Below, piece by piece: positions 45,251 through 54,748 of a stretch of 64,000 bases of DNA. This stretch comes from Burkholderia sp. lig30 (lineage in GTDB: Bacteria; Pseudomonadota; Gammaproteobacteria; Burkholderiales; Burkholderiaceae), in contig NZ_JGVW01000069.1 of NCBI RefSeq assembly GCF_000687455.2, forward strand, positions 1 through 64,000, written 5' to 3'. Positions within the stretch are counted from its first letter, which is position 1; every line of letters starts with the position of its first letter. Below the pieces are notes generated by a model. The model had not been told where the DNA came from and did no database searches. It saw only the letters and a program-made list of their open reading frames with translations. A program made the translations under genes and the position numbers.

Positions 45251-46384
45251 TCAATATGCGTGCGGATCGGATTCGATGCGTTCAGCCTTGACCTTGCCGC
45301 GCATCACGCGGAATGCCCAGCTCGTATAGGCGAGGATGATCGGCACGAACACCGCGGCCCAGCCGGTCATCCACAGGAGCGTCAGGCGGCTCGAGATGGA
45401 GTTCCAGATGGTGAGGCTCTGGTCCGGCGTGCTCGACGACGGCATCATGAACGGGAACAGCGCGGTGCCGGCCGTGCCGATCACGCCGATCCATGCGATC
45501 GCGCCGAGCCACCATGCGCACGTCGAACGGCCTGCGCGCAGCGACAGCAGCCCGAAGATCATCCCGATATAGCCGAGAGCGGGCACGATCCACAGGATCG
45601 AGTGGAGGCGGAAGTTGTCGAGCCATGCGCCCGATACGCGCTCGACGCTTTGCTGCAGCGGCGTTTGCGCGAGGCCCGGGGCGACCGAGTGCACCAGGCG
45701 GAAGCCGTCCATCTGCGACACCCACACGCCGCACACCGAGAACACCACGACCGCGATCACGATCGCGACCGTCGCGACGCGCTGCGCACGTTCCTGGATC
45801 GCGCCTTCGGTACGGCCGTAGAGCATCGTCGCGCCCATGTACAGCGACAGCGACAGCGACAGCACGCCGCACAGCACCGCGAACGGGTTGAGCAGCGAAA
45901 TGAAGCTGCCGGTGTAGTACGACGTGAGATCCCAGTTGAAGTGGAACGGCACGCCGACGAACATGTTGCCCATGCCCGCGCCGTAGACGATCATCGGCAC
46001 GGCGCCGCTCACGACCAGCACCCAGTCCCAGACGTTGCGCCATGCGGGCGAGTTGAGCTTGCTGCGGTACTCGAAGCCGAGCGGGCGCATGATCATCGTC
46101 CAGAGCAGCAGCAGCATCACGACGTACAGCCCGGAGAACGCGGTCGCATAGATCAGCGGGAACGCCGCGAAGATCGCGCCGCCGCCGAGGATGAACCACA
46201 CCTGGTTGCCGTCCCAGTGCGGCGCGATCGTGTTGATCGCGACGCGCCGCTCGACGTCGGTGCGGCCGACGAAGCGCAGCTGCGCGCCGACGCCCATGTC
46301 CATGCCGACCATCGTTGCAAGCCCGATCAGCAGCACGCCGAGCAGCAGCCACCAGAGCACTTTCAGGAAGAGATAGAGTTCCAT
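45251..46384 (-). CDS. cydB: Cytochrome bd ubiquinol oxidase subunit II
   Basis: A 377-aa membrane subunit with about eight or nine helices. Landmarks: LYLFLKVLWWLLLGVLLIGLA, DGNQVWFILGGGAIFAAFP and LTLLWMTGWAAVFVPIILAYTSWAFRVMRGK, typical of CydB. It pairs with CydA to form the high-affinity oxidase used at low oxygen. It lies 18 bp after cydA on the minus strand. Confidence 0.96.
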   Translation of the reverse strand: MELYLFLKVLWWLLLGVLLIGLATMVGMDMGVGAQLRFVGRTDVERRVAINTIAPHWDGNQVWFILGGGAIFAAFPLIYATAFSGLYVVMLLLLWTMIMRPLGFEYRSKLNSPAWRNVWDWVLVVSGAVPMIVYGAGMGNMFVGVPFHFNWDLTSYYTGSFISLLNPFAVLCGVLSLSLSLYMGATMLYGRTEGAIQERAQRVATVAIVIAVVVFSVCGVWVSQMDGFRLVHSVAPGLAQTPLQQSVERVSGAWLDNFRLHSILWIVPALGYIGMIFGLLSLRAGRSTCAWWLGAIAWIGVIGTAGTALFPFMMPSSSTPDQSLTIWNSISSRLTLLWMTGWAAVFVPIILAYTSWAFRVMRGKVKAERIESDPHAY

Positions 46385-46402
46385 GGTTTTATTCCTTGCC
46401 GA

Positions 46403-47992
46403 TCATCGCGTCGATTCGGCGGCGAGCGCCGGGTTGAGGGAGCCAGGCGTCAGGCCGGCGTCGACGTGGTCTTCGTCCGGACCCTTGCGGATCGCTCTGA
46501 CCATCAGGTACATCTCGACAATGATGAAGATCGTGTAGAGCAGCACGAAGCCGACGAGCGAGAACACCATGTAGCCGACAGTGTGGCTCGATGCGGACAT
46601 CCAGGTCGGCAGCAGGCCGAACACCGTCCACGGCTGGCGGCCGATTTCAGCCGTGAGCCAGCCCATCTCGCATGCGAGGAACGGGACCGGGATCATCCAC
46701 GGCGCGAGCTTCAGGAACCACTGCTGACGGTGGACGTCGCCGCGCAGCGACAGGATCACCGCGATCACGAAGTACGCGAGCATCAGCAGGCCGCATGCGA
46801 CCATCGCGCGGAACACCCAGAACATCAGGAAGACGTTCGGCACGGTGTCCTGCGACGCCTTGACGATGTTCTCCGGGGTCGCGTTGGACACGTCCTGGCC
46901 TTCCGCATAGCGCTTCACGAGGAAGCCGTAGCCGAGGTCGGCCTTATGTGCGTTGAACTGCGCGAGCGCCGTGGCATCGGTCGGGTTGCCGCTCAGCGTC
47001 TTGAGCGCCTGGACGGCCGGGATCCCGTTCTTGATCCGCTGCACGGCTTCCGCTTCGATCTGCTCGACGCCCGCCACCGGCGTGTCCAGCGTGTGGGTCA
47101 TCAGCGGCGTCAGCACGTACGGAATCTGCAGCGCCCACGTGTTGGTGCGGGCTGCGTTGTCCGGCCATGCGGCGAGGTTGAACGCGGCCGGCGTCGGCTC
47201 GGTCTTCCACATCGCTTCCATCGACGCGAGCTTCGACGGCTGCGCCTGCGCATCGACGAAGCCCAGCGCGTCGCCGAGCGTCAGCACGCCGGCGACCGAC
47301 AGCACGCCGAAGATGCTCGCCATCTGGAACGAACGCTTCGCGAGCTCGACGTGGCGCTTGCGTGCCATGTAGTACGCGCTGACGGCGGTGACGAAGATCG
47401 CCGCGGTCACGTAGCCGGCGATGCTGGTGTGGACGAACTTCGTCTGCGCGTCGCTGCTGAAGATGAGCGCGCCGAAGTTGGTCAGTTCCATGCGCATCGT
47501 GACCGGGTTGAACGTCGCGCCGACCGGGTGCTGCATGAAGCCGTTCGCGACGAGAATCCACAGCGCCGAGAAGTTCGAGCCGAACGCCACCAGGTAGGTG
47601 ACGATCAGGTGCTTGCCCTTCGACAGCTGCTTCCAGCCGAACACCATGAGGCCGATGAAGGTCGACTCCATGAAGAAGGCCATCAGGCCTTCGATTGCGA
47701 GCGGTGCGCCGAAGATGTCGCCGACGAAACCGGAATAGAACGACCAGTTCGTGCCGAACTCGAACTCCATCGTGAGCCCGGTCGCGACGCCGAGCGCGAA
47801 GTTGATGAGGAACAGCTTGCCCCAGAATTCCGTCATCTGCCGGTAGATCTGCTTACCGGTGATCACGTAGACGGTCTCCATCGCCGCGAGCATGAACGAC
47901 ATGCCCAGCGTCAACGGGACGAAAAGGAAGTGGTAAAGCGCGGTGGCGGCAAACTGAATCCGCGACAGCTCAACCACGGTATTGTTGATCAT
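46403..47992 (-). CDS. cydA: Cytochrome bd ubiquinol oxidase subunit I
   Basis: A 529-aa nine-helix catalytic subunit. Haem ligands are the N-terminal histidine in ATALYHFLFVPLTLG, the one in TKFVHTSIAGYV and the methionine region of the bd family. The periplasmic quinol-binding Q-loop contains WKTEPTPAAF, and GWLTAEIGRQPW is the usual family block. It reduces oxygen to water with ubiquinol and does not pump protons. Its promoter region is the 490 bp upstream (47993-48484). Confidence 0.96.
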   Translation of the reverse strand: MINNTVVELSRIQFAATALYHFLFVPLTLGMSFMLAAMETVYVITGKQIYRQMTEFWGKLFLINFALGVATGLTMEFEFGTNWSFYSGFVGDIFGAPLAIEGLMAFFMESTFIGLMVFGWKQLSKGKHLIVTYLVAFGSNFSALWILVANGFMQHPVGATFNPVTMRMELTNFGALIFSSDAQTKFVHTSIAGYVTAAIFVTAVSAYYMARKRHVELAKRSFQMASIFGVLSVAGVLTLGDALGFVDAQAQPSKLASMEAMWKTEPTPAAFNLAAWPDNAARTNTWALQIPYVLTPLMTHTLDTPVAGVEQIEAEAVQRIKNGIPAVQALKTLSGNPTDATALAQFNAHKADLGYGFLVKRYAEGQDVSNATPENIVKASQDTVPNVFLMFWVFRAMVACGLLMLAYFVIAVILSLRGDVHRQQWFLKLAPWMIPVPFLACEMGWLTAEIGRQPWTVFGLLPTWMSASSHTVGYMVFSLVGFVLLYTIFIIVEMYLMVRAIRKGPDEDHVDAGLTPGSLNPALAAESTR

Positions 47993-48057
47993 TTGACACT
48001 CCAGTCAAGACGATTTGAATCGGTTGCAGGATCGAGCCCGCACAGGCATCCGTCTGG

Positions 48058-48081
48058 TGTCCGCAGCCGATACTGCGGACA
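48058..48081. promoter_or_regulatory. Palindrome 66-89 bp upstream of cydA, possible operator
   Basis: TGTCCGCAG and CTGCGGACA form a perfect 9-bp inverted repeat with a 6-bp spacer. It could bind a dimeric regulator or fold in the cydA leader RNA. The regulator is unknown. Confidence 0.45.
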
Positions 48082-48159
48082 CGGCACACGTTAGCGTGGG
48101 CTATTCCCCTATAGCCGGCGCGTACAGAGCGATGGTATGGATTTCCATGCGCAGCATAT

Positions 48160-48173
48160 TTGTCTCAAATCAA
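48160..48173 (-). promoter_or_regulatory. Weak FNR/ANR-like site upstream of cydA
   Basis: On the minus strand TTGATTTGAGACAA has one perfect half (TTGAT) and one degenerate half (GACAA for ATCAA) of TTGAT-N4-ATCAA. It is about 170 bp upstream of the cydA start, where oxygen control is expected. Confidence 0.3.
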
Positions 48174-48433
48174 AACTGCAATTTCATACGGGGGGGCGCA
48201 TTGTCGCAGGCAGCAAGGCATTCGCCGATCAGCGCACGGCTTGAAGCGGGTTCTCGCTATCTCGTAAATAAGCGTGAAGCGCGTGGCGGGACGGCCCGGA
48301 CGCGTATCGGGAGATGACTGGAGGCGCGCGCGGCGAGGGCTTGCCGAGCGGCGCGACAAATGCGCGCGCCCGTCGGCATGGTGCGGGTACGAAAGGGGCG
48401 TGTGCGGCGGTATCGCAGCCGCGCGCAGGTGCG

Positions 48434-48454
48434 GGCGCCGGCTGTCCCGGCGCC
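48434..48454 (-). terminator. Hairpin after cydC
   Basis: GGCGCCGG / CCGGCGCC form an 8-bp stem with a 5-nt loop 30 bp after the cydC stop on the minus strand. No U-run follows. Confidence 0.35.
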
Positions 48455-48484
48455 GCCGTCATGCGGCGCGACGGGACGCGCGTG

Positions 48485-50284
48485 TCAGGCCGGCACCGAA
48501 CCGTGATGGCTCAGCAGTGTGCGGAACGGGCCGTTCGCCGCCTGCAGTGCGGGTGCGGGCCCTTGCTGCGCGATGTGTCCGTCGTCGAGCACGATTACCT
48601 CGTCGACGAGCTCGGCGAGCGCCGACAGCCGGTGCGTGACGAGCAGCACGCTGCGCCCGCGCATCAGCTCCATGATCGTGCGCAGCAGTGCCGCTTCGGT
48701 GACCGTGTCGAGCCCTTCCGTCGGCTCGTCGAGGATCAGGACCGGCGCGTCGAGCAGCAGGCCGCGCGCGATCGCGAGACGCCGCGCCTGGCCGCCGGAC
48801 AGGCGCGTGCCGGCCTCGCCGATTTCGGTGTCGTAGCCCTGCGGCAGGCTCATGATGAAATCGTGCAGCTGCGCGGTGCGGCATGCCGCGACGAGCGCGT
48901 CGGCGCCGGCATCGGGCCGGGCCAGCAGCAGGTTCTCGCGGATCGTCGCGTTGAAGAGATACGTGTCCTGCGCGACCACCGCGATGCGCGCGCGCAGCTC
49001 GGTCGGCGACGCGTCGCGCAGCTCGACGCCGCCGAGCGTGATGCTGCCTTTCTCGTAGTCCCAGAAGCGCAGCAGCAGGTTCGCGATGCTGCTCTTGCCC
49101 GCGCCGCTTTCGCCGACGATTGCGATCCGGCGCCCCGCCGGCAACTCGAACGACACGTCGTCGAGTGCCGCGCGGCTCGCGCCCGGATAGCGCATGCCGA
49201 CGTGGCTGAAGCGAAGGTCGTTGCCGGCCGTGAGCGGCGTCGCGACCTCCGGGTCGTGCACCGCGGGCGCCGAATCTGCGAGCGCGAAGATCCGCCGCGC
49301 GGCGGCGAGGCTCTCGCCGAGCATCTGCGTCGCGAGCGGCAGCGGCATCACGGCCTCGAAGCTCGCGAGCGTGAACAGCGCGAGCATCGCGAGATCCGCG
49401 GCGGGCAGCGTGCCGCCGCTCACGCGCGGAATCGAGATCAGTAGCACGCCCCACATCGCGAGCGACGCGCATGTGCCGAGTGCGGCCTGCGACAGCGCCT
49501 TCACGTCGTTCAGCCGGACCTGCGTGTCGATCAGCGTGCCGGACAGCCGCTCGACGCGCTGCACATGGCGTTCCGTCGCACCGTACACGCGCAGCTCGGC
49601 GAGCCCCTGCAGGTCGTCGACGACGGCATCCTGCAGCTGCGCGCGCTGCGCGACGCCCGCCGCGGCCGGCCCGCGCGTGCGCCGGAACACGAGCGCCGGC
49701 AGCACGACACCCGCGAGCGCGAGGAAGAACAGGGTGACGAGCGCGCCCGCGACACTGAACGCGGCCATCGTCGCGACGATCAGCAGCGTGCCGAGCGCGC
49801 CTGTCGCCATCGGCACGATCACGCGCAGATAGACGTGGTTCAGGCTTTCGATGTCGGCATGGATGCGCGCGAGCAGATCGGCGCCGCGCGTGTGCTGCAG
49901 ACAGGCGGGCGCGAGTGGCTCGATGCGCGTGTAGAACCACACACGCAGCTTCGCGAGGAGGCGGAAGGTGGCCTCGTGCGTGACGAGCCGCTCGATGTAG
50001 CGGCCGCCCGTGCGCACGATCGCGCAGCCGCGGATCATCGCGGCCGGCGTGAAGTAGTCGATCGCGACGTGGTTGATGCCGGCGAGCGCCATCGACGTGA
50101 TGAACCAGCCGGCGATCGCCATCAGCGCGACGTTGCCGATCAGCGTGACGAGCGACACCGCGATGCCGGCTGCCATCCATTTCCAGTACGGCCGGAACAG
50201 GGCCACGAGTCGCGCGAAATCTGCGCGGGCGTCGTCCGCGTGTGCGGCCTGCGGGGGCGCGGCCATCGGATTGGGGGACGTCAT
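48485..50284 (-). CDS. cydC: Thiol reductant ABC exporter subunit CydC
   Basis: A 599-aa half-transporter: six-helix exporter domain (about residues 30-320), then an ABC ATPase with Walker A GESGAGKSS (391-399), signature LSGGQARRLAIARG and Walker B LILDEPTEGLD. CydDC exports cysteine and glutathione to the periplasm and is needed to assemble cytochrome bd. It is 7 bp after the cydD stop and upstream of cydAB in the same direction, so the system is grouped with its target. Confidence 0.93.
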   Translation of the reverse strand: MTSPNPMAAPPQAAHADDARADFARLVALFRPYWKWMAAGIAVSLVTLIGNVALMAIAGWFITSMALAGINHVAIDYFTPAAMIRGCAIVRTGGRYIERLVTHEATFRLLAKLRVWFYTRIEPLAPACLQHTRGADLLARIHADIESLNHVYLRVIVPMATGALGTLLIVATMAAFSVAGALVTLFFLALAGVVLPALVFRRTRGPAAAGVAQRAQLQDAVVDDLQGLAELRVYGATERHVQRVERLSGTLIDTQVRLNDVKALSQAALGTCASLAMWGVLLISIPRVSGGTLPAADLAMLALFTLASFEAVMPLPLATQMLGESLAAARRIFALADSAPAVHDPEVATPLTAGNDLRFSHVGMRYPGASRAALDDVSFELPAGRRIAIVGESGAGKSSIANLLLRFWDYEKGSITLGGVELRDASPTELRARIAVVAQDTYLFNATIRENLLLARPDAGADALVAACRTAQLHDFIMSLPQGYDTEIGEAGTRLSGGQARRLAIARGLLLDAPVLILDEPTEGLDTVTEAALLRTIMELMRGRSVLLVTHRLSALAELVDEVIVLDDGHIAQQGPAPALQAANGPFRTLLSHHGSVPA

Positions 50285-50291
50285 CTGGGTC

Positions 50292-52076
50292 TCACTCGTT
50301 CACGGTTTGCGGCGCGGCGTTCGCGGCATTCTCGGGCGGCGAGCCGATCAGGTCGCAGTACAGCCCGGCCTGCGCGCCGAGCGCGTCGTGCGTGCCGCTT
50401 TGCGCGACCTTGCCGCCGTCGAGCACGACGACGTGGTCGGCGAGTCGCGCCGTGCTCGGGCGATGCGCGACGAGCAGCACCGTGCGGCCGCGCGCGAGCC
50501 GGCGCAGCGTGTCGTGGATCTGCGTCTGGGTCAGCGCGTCGAGGTGGGCGGTGGGCTCGTCGAGCAGCAGCACCGGCGCGTCCTTGAGGAACGCGCGCGC
50601 GAGCGCGAGCCGCTGGATCTGCCCGCCCGACAGCCCGGCGCCGCGCTCGCCGAGCGGCGTGTCGTAGCCTTGCGGCAGGGCCATGATGAAGTCGTCGGCG
50701 CCAGCCTGCGCGGCGGCGGCGCGTACCGCTTCCAGCGAGGCGTCGGGGTTCGCGAGCCGCAGGTTGTCGAGGACGCTGCCGAGGAATACGTGCGCGCGCT
50801 GCGGCACCCAGGCAACGTGTTCGAGCCAGCTCGCCGGATCGATGTCGGCGAGCGGCTGCCCGTTGATGCGGATCGCGCCCTCCTGCTCGGCGACGAAGCC
50901 GAGCAGCAGGTTGAGCACCGTGCTCTTGCCCGCGCCGCTCGGCCCGACGAGCGCGGTGACGCGGCCGGGCTCGAGCGTGAAGCTCACGCGCTCGAGCGCG
51001 GGCTTGTCGGACTCGTACGCGAACGAGACCGCATCGAACGCGATCGCGTAGCGATCGGCGGCCGCAAGCGGCGGGCGGCCGGTGCGCGCATCCGGTTCCG
51101 GCAGGTCGAGCACCTCGGCGATGCGCTCGACGGCGCCGATCGCCTCCATCCGCGCGTGGTAGTGCGTGCCGAGCGTGCGCAGCGGCAGGTAGAACTCGGG
51201 CGCGAGCAGCAGCACGAGGAAGGCGGGCTGGAAATGGACCTTGCCGTACAGCAGGTTGAAGCCGATCAGCACGGCGACGATCGCGATGCTGACCGTCGAC
51301 AGGAACTCGAGCACGACAGCCGACAGGAACGCGATGCGCAGCACCTGCATCGTGCTCTGGCGGTAGCTTTCCGACAGGCGCGCGACGATCTGCGCCTCAC
51401 GGCGGCTCGCGTTGAAGAGCTTCAGCGTCGTGAGGCCCTGCAGCGTGTCGAGGAAGCGCGCGGAGAGCCGCGCGAGCTGCTGCCACTGGCGCTGGTTCAT
51501 CTCGACCGAGCGCTTGCCGACGATGATCATGAAGACGGGGATGAGCGGCGCGGTGAGCGTCAGCACGAGCCCTGACACCCAGTCGATCGGAAACACGACG
51601 ACGAGGACCGCGACGGGCAGCATGGCCGTCAGCGCGCGATTGGGCAGCCAGCGCGCGTAGTAGCCTTCGAGTGCGTCGATGCCGGCGACCGCGTGGGCCG
51701 CGAGCGCGCCCGTGGCCTGTCCCTTGGCCCATGCGGGGCCGAGCGCATGGATCTTGCGCACGAGCTGCGAACGCAGTTCGCCGCGGACATTCGCCGCGCC
51801 GCGAAACGCGAGCCGCTCGGAGACGAGCACGAGCGCGAAGCGCGCCGCGAACACGGGCAGCATCGCGGCGAGCGCGGGCCAGACGTCGCCGAGCGTCGCG
51901 TGGCCGACGACGACGGCGTTGACGGTCCATGCGAGCAGCGCGGACGCCGCGATCACCAGCATGCCGGCGGCGAGGCTGGCGGCGACCGCGACGCGCAGGC
52001 TCGCGCGCGCGGTGACGGCGCGGCGGGCGAGCCACGCGTCGAGGGTCTTGTTGAGATGCGAGGAGGGAGGCGTCAT
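50292..52076 (-). CDS. cydD: Thiol reductant ABC exporter subunit CydD
   Basis: A 594-aa half-transporter with an exporter membrane domain and an ATPase having Walker A GPSGAGKST (378-386), signature LSGGQIQRLALARAF and Walker B LLLDEPTAHLD. It pairs with CydC, encoded immediately after it. ATG 52076 is preferred; a TTG at 52088 is the only nearby alternative. It is the first gene of the minus-strand cydDC-cydAB series. Confidence 0.93.
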   Translation of the reverse strand: MTPPSSHLNKTLDAWLARRAVTARASLRVAVAASLAAGMLVIAASALLAWTVNAVVVGHATLGDVWPALAAMLPVFAARFALVLVSERLAFRGAANVRGELRSQLVRKIHALGPAWAKGQATGALAAHAVAGIDALEGYYARWLPNRALTAMLPVAVLVVVFPIDWVSGLVLTLTAPLIPVFMIIVGKRSVEMNQRQWQQLARLSARFLDTLQGLTTLKLFNASRREAQIVARLSESYRQSTMQVLRIAFLSAVVLEFLSTVSIAIVAVLIGFNLLYGKVHFQPAFLVLLLAPEFYLPLRTLGTHYHARMEAIGAVERIAEVLDLPEPDARTGRPPLAAADRYAIAFDAVSFAYESDKPALERVSFTLEPGRVTALVGPSGAGKSTVLNLLLGFVAEQEGAIRINGQPLADIDPASWLEHVAWVPQRAHVFLGSVLDNLRLANPDASLEAVRAAAAQAGADDFIMALPQGYDTPLGERGAGLSGGQIQRLALARAFLKDAPVLLLDEPTAHLDALTQTQIHDTLRRLARGRTVLLVAHRPSTARLADHVVVLDGGKVAQSGTHDALGAQAGLYCDLIGSPPENAANAAPQTVNE

Positions 52077-52270
52077 AGAAGGGCGCAAAGGGCGTGCCGC
52101 ACGGCTGGCGACGCGGTACCGGCGTCAATGCCGGACAACGATTGTATCGTCGCGCGCCGCGTTTCGGATCGTGATGATTTGTCGCACGAGAGGCGTACGC
52201 TGCCGACCGGTGTGGGGACCGGTGTGGGGACCGGCGCGACCGGCCGGCAGGCAAGCGGGCGGCGCCGAAA

Positions 52271-52300
52271 AGAAAAAAGCCCGCTGCGAGGCAGCGGGCT
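52271..52300 (-). terminator. Intrinsic terminator of rpoH
   Basis: AGCCCGCTGC / GCAGCGGGCT form a 10-bp stem with a 3-nt loop. On the minus strand it is followed by a run of six T, 21 bp after the rpoH stop. Confidence 0.88.
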
Positions 52301-52321
52301 GGCGACGATCGCGCGGGCGCG

Positions 52322-53257
<936 letters not shown>

Positions 53258-53616
53258 GTAAGAGAACTCCTTTGGAATCAGGGATGAACCCCGGTATCGG
53301 ATGATTCCGCGGTCAATCTTAGCACTCCCGCAAATTGAGTGCTAATCCTTAGAGGGCGCGCGGGCTTTCGAGTTCCAGTTTTCTATCGAATTCTATATTC
53401 CGATAGCATTCTTGAGACTGCGACTTTTTCTCGCAGGTTCCTTAAGTGGTTGTTTTCAGCTGCGATTTGGCGAACGGCTTCGATTTTTGTAGATTTTGAA
53501 GTAAACCATTTCGATTCCTGATGCCGATAGGAAAAATTCTTTACCATAAGATGCTGGCCGCGCGAGCAGGCCAGCTCAGTGGCAGGCTCCATTCAACCCA
53601 CGAAGCTGGAGTTCAT
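53258..53616. other. Divergent region between rpoH and the PagL-like gene, AT-rich
   Basis: About 360 bp with markedly lower GC than its surroundings, especially 53380-53560. The rpoH side holds its ribosome-binding site and the CIRCE element at 53319-53345. The rest has T-rich tracts and a small hairpin (CTGCGA/TCGCAG near 53420) and no persuasive gene; two 60-70-codon frames here have no recognisable family. Confidence 0.55.
53319..53345. promoter_or_regulatory. CIRCE element (HrcA operator) over the rpoH promoter
   Basis: TTAGCACTC and GAGTGCTAA are perfect inverted repeats separated by nine bases, which is the exact CIRCE consensus TTAGCACTC-N9-GAGTGCTAA. It lies 62-88 bp upstream of the rpoH start. 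On the minus strand a -35-like TTAGCA and a -10-like TAAGAT with an 18-bp spacer coincide with it, so HrcA bound here would block RNA polymerase. Confidence 0.92.
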
Positions 53617-54183
53617 ATGAACAATAAGAATAGTCGGCGGGGTGGCCGATTGATGCTGCACGTGGCGCTCGCGGCGGCGTTGCTGGCGGGATCCGGCGCG
53701 GCATGCGCCGATCGTTGGGGGATCCAGGCGGGCGGCGGCTTCTCGGATCGTCGCGGGATCCACAAGGGCGACCTCGGCGTGGTGTGGGATCCGGACTGGA
53801 CGTGGTGGGAGATCGGCGGCTGGCACTTCGCGTTCCTGGTCGAGGGCCACGTCGGCTACTGGAACACGAACGGCAACATCCATTCGAGCGTGTGGGAATT
53901 CGGCGCGACCCCGGTGATTCGCTTCGTCAGGAGCGCGGGCGCCGTCCGTCCGTTCGTCGAGGTCGGCGCGGGCCCGCGCCTGCTGACGCACCCGACGATC
54001 GGGTCGGATTACTCGATGTCGACGGCGTTCCAGGTCGCCTCCATGGCCGGCGTCGGCGCGCAGTTCGGGGATCGCCAGCAGTATCAGCTCGGCTACCGCT
54101 TTCAGCACGTGTCGAACGTGGGTATCAAAGAGCCGAATCCTGGTATAGATTTCCACCAGTTCTACGTGCAATACAACTTCTGA
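53617..54183 (+). CDS. PagL-family lipid A 3-O-deacylase (acyloxyacyl hydrolase), outer membrane
   Basis: A 188-aa protein with a signal peptide (cleavage near ACA-D, residues 29-32) and an eight-stranded beta-barrel ending in an aromatic residue (QYNF). The catalytic His164 and Ser166 lie in FQHVSNVGIKEPNPG, the conserved PagL block. At the position of the third triad residue (Glu140 in Pseudomonas PagL) ungapped alignment places Asp178. PagL removes the 3-O-acyl chain of lipid A. Start ATG 53617 fits the signal peptide. Confidence 0.82.
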   Translation: MNNKNSRRGGRLMLHVALAAALLAGSGAACADRWGIQAGGGFSDRRGIHKGDLGVVWDPDWTWWEIGGWHFAFLVEGHVGYWNTNGNIHSSVWEFGATPVIRFVRSAGAVRPFVEVGAGPRLLTHPTIGSDYSMSTAFQVASMAGVGAQFGDRQQYQLGYRFQHVSNVGIKEPNPGIDFHQFYVQYNF

Positions 54184-54228
54184 TCCGCGCGTTCGCGCAC
54201 GGCGTGCGGGTTGCCGAGGAGCAGGGCG

Positions 54229-54612
54229 ATGGCGAAGGTGATCGATGCGATCCGCGCACTCGAGCGCGATCGGTTCCGCGCGATGGTGGACGGCGACGGC
54301 GAGGCGCTCGACGCGCTGCTGTCGGACAAGGTGTTCTACGTGCACACCAGCGGCAAACGGGAGACCAAGCAGCAGTTCATCGACTCGATCGCCTCCGGCC
54401 GCCGCCGTTATCGTCAGATCGAAATCCAGTCGCAGGACGTGCTGACCGTGGGCGACGACCTGTGCGTCATCGCCGGGCGCGCGTTGATCGAGATGGAAAC
54501 CAACAACGGCGGCCTCGTGTTTCCGATCGCGTATACCGCCGTCCAGGCGCAGGAGCAGGGGCGCTGGCGGCTGCTCGCCTGGCAGGCGACGCGGTGCGCG
54601 ACCGAGACCTGA
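54229..54612 (+). CDS. NTF2-like (DUF4440/SnoaL-type) protein
   Basis: A 127-aa cone-shaped alpha-beta fold protein. The family pattern is IRALERDRFRAMVDGDGEALDALLSDKVFYVHTSG, then KQQFIDSI and the closing strand GRWRLLAWQATR. NTF2-like proteins are small-ligand binders or enzymes; nothing here indicates the substrate. Ribosome-binding site GAGGAGCAGGG precedes ATG 54229. It follows the PagL-like gene by 45 bp and ends at a strong terminator. Confidence 0.82.
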   Translation: MAKVIDAIRALERDRFRAMVDGDGEALDALLSDKVFYVHTSGKRETKQQFIDSIASGRRRYRQIEIQSQDVLTVGDDLCVIAGRALIEMETNNGGLVFPIAYTAVQAQEQGRWRLLAWQATRCATET

Positions 54613-54645
54613 GCGCGTGTGGCGCGCGTTGTCGTTCCCGATCCG

Positions 54646-54672
54646 AAGCGGCCTCGTGGGCCGCTTTTTCTT
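54646..54672 (+). terminator. Intrinsic terminator after the NTF2-like gene
   Basis: AAGCGGCC / GGCCGCTT form an 8-bp stem with a 5-nt loop followed by TTTTTC, 33 bp after the stop. Confidence 0.88.
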
Positions 54673-54748
54673 TGCCCGTGCGCGCGGATCGCGCGTCGCA
54701 CGGGCGGTCTCGCACCGCTCGCTGTTGCTCAGAACCTGAAACGCGCGG

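Larger units (their letters stand above)
47993..48484. other. Intergenic region between cydA and cydC, likely cydAB promoter region
   Basis: About 490 bp without a gene between two minus-strand genes. Its left half is AT-richer than the surroundings and holds a perfect inverted repeat (48058-48081) and a weak FNR-like site (48160-48173). The right half is GC-rich with a hairpin (48434-48454) after the cydC stop. Confidence 0.55.

Noticed and set aside
45215-48094. Very long plus-strand frame (959 codons) over cydAB
   Set aside because: It is antisense to clear cydA and cydB genes, has a His/Arg/Asp-rich composition typical of GC-rich shadow frames.
53339-53592. Two 60-70-codon frames (one per strand) between rpoH and the PagL-like gene
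   Set aside because: One overlaps the CIRCE element; neither shows a family pattern. The open frames follow from low GC and lack of stops by chance.
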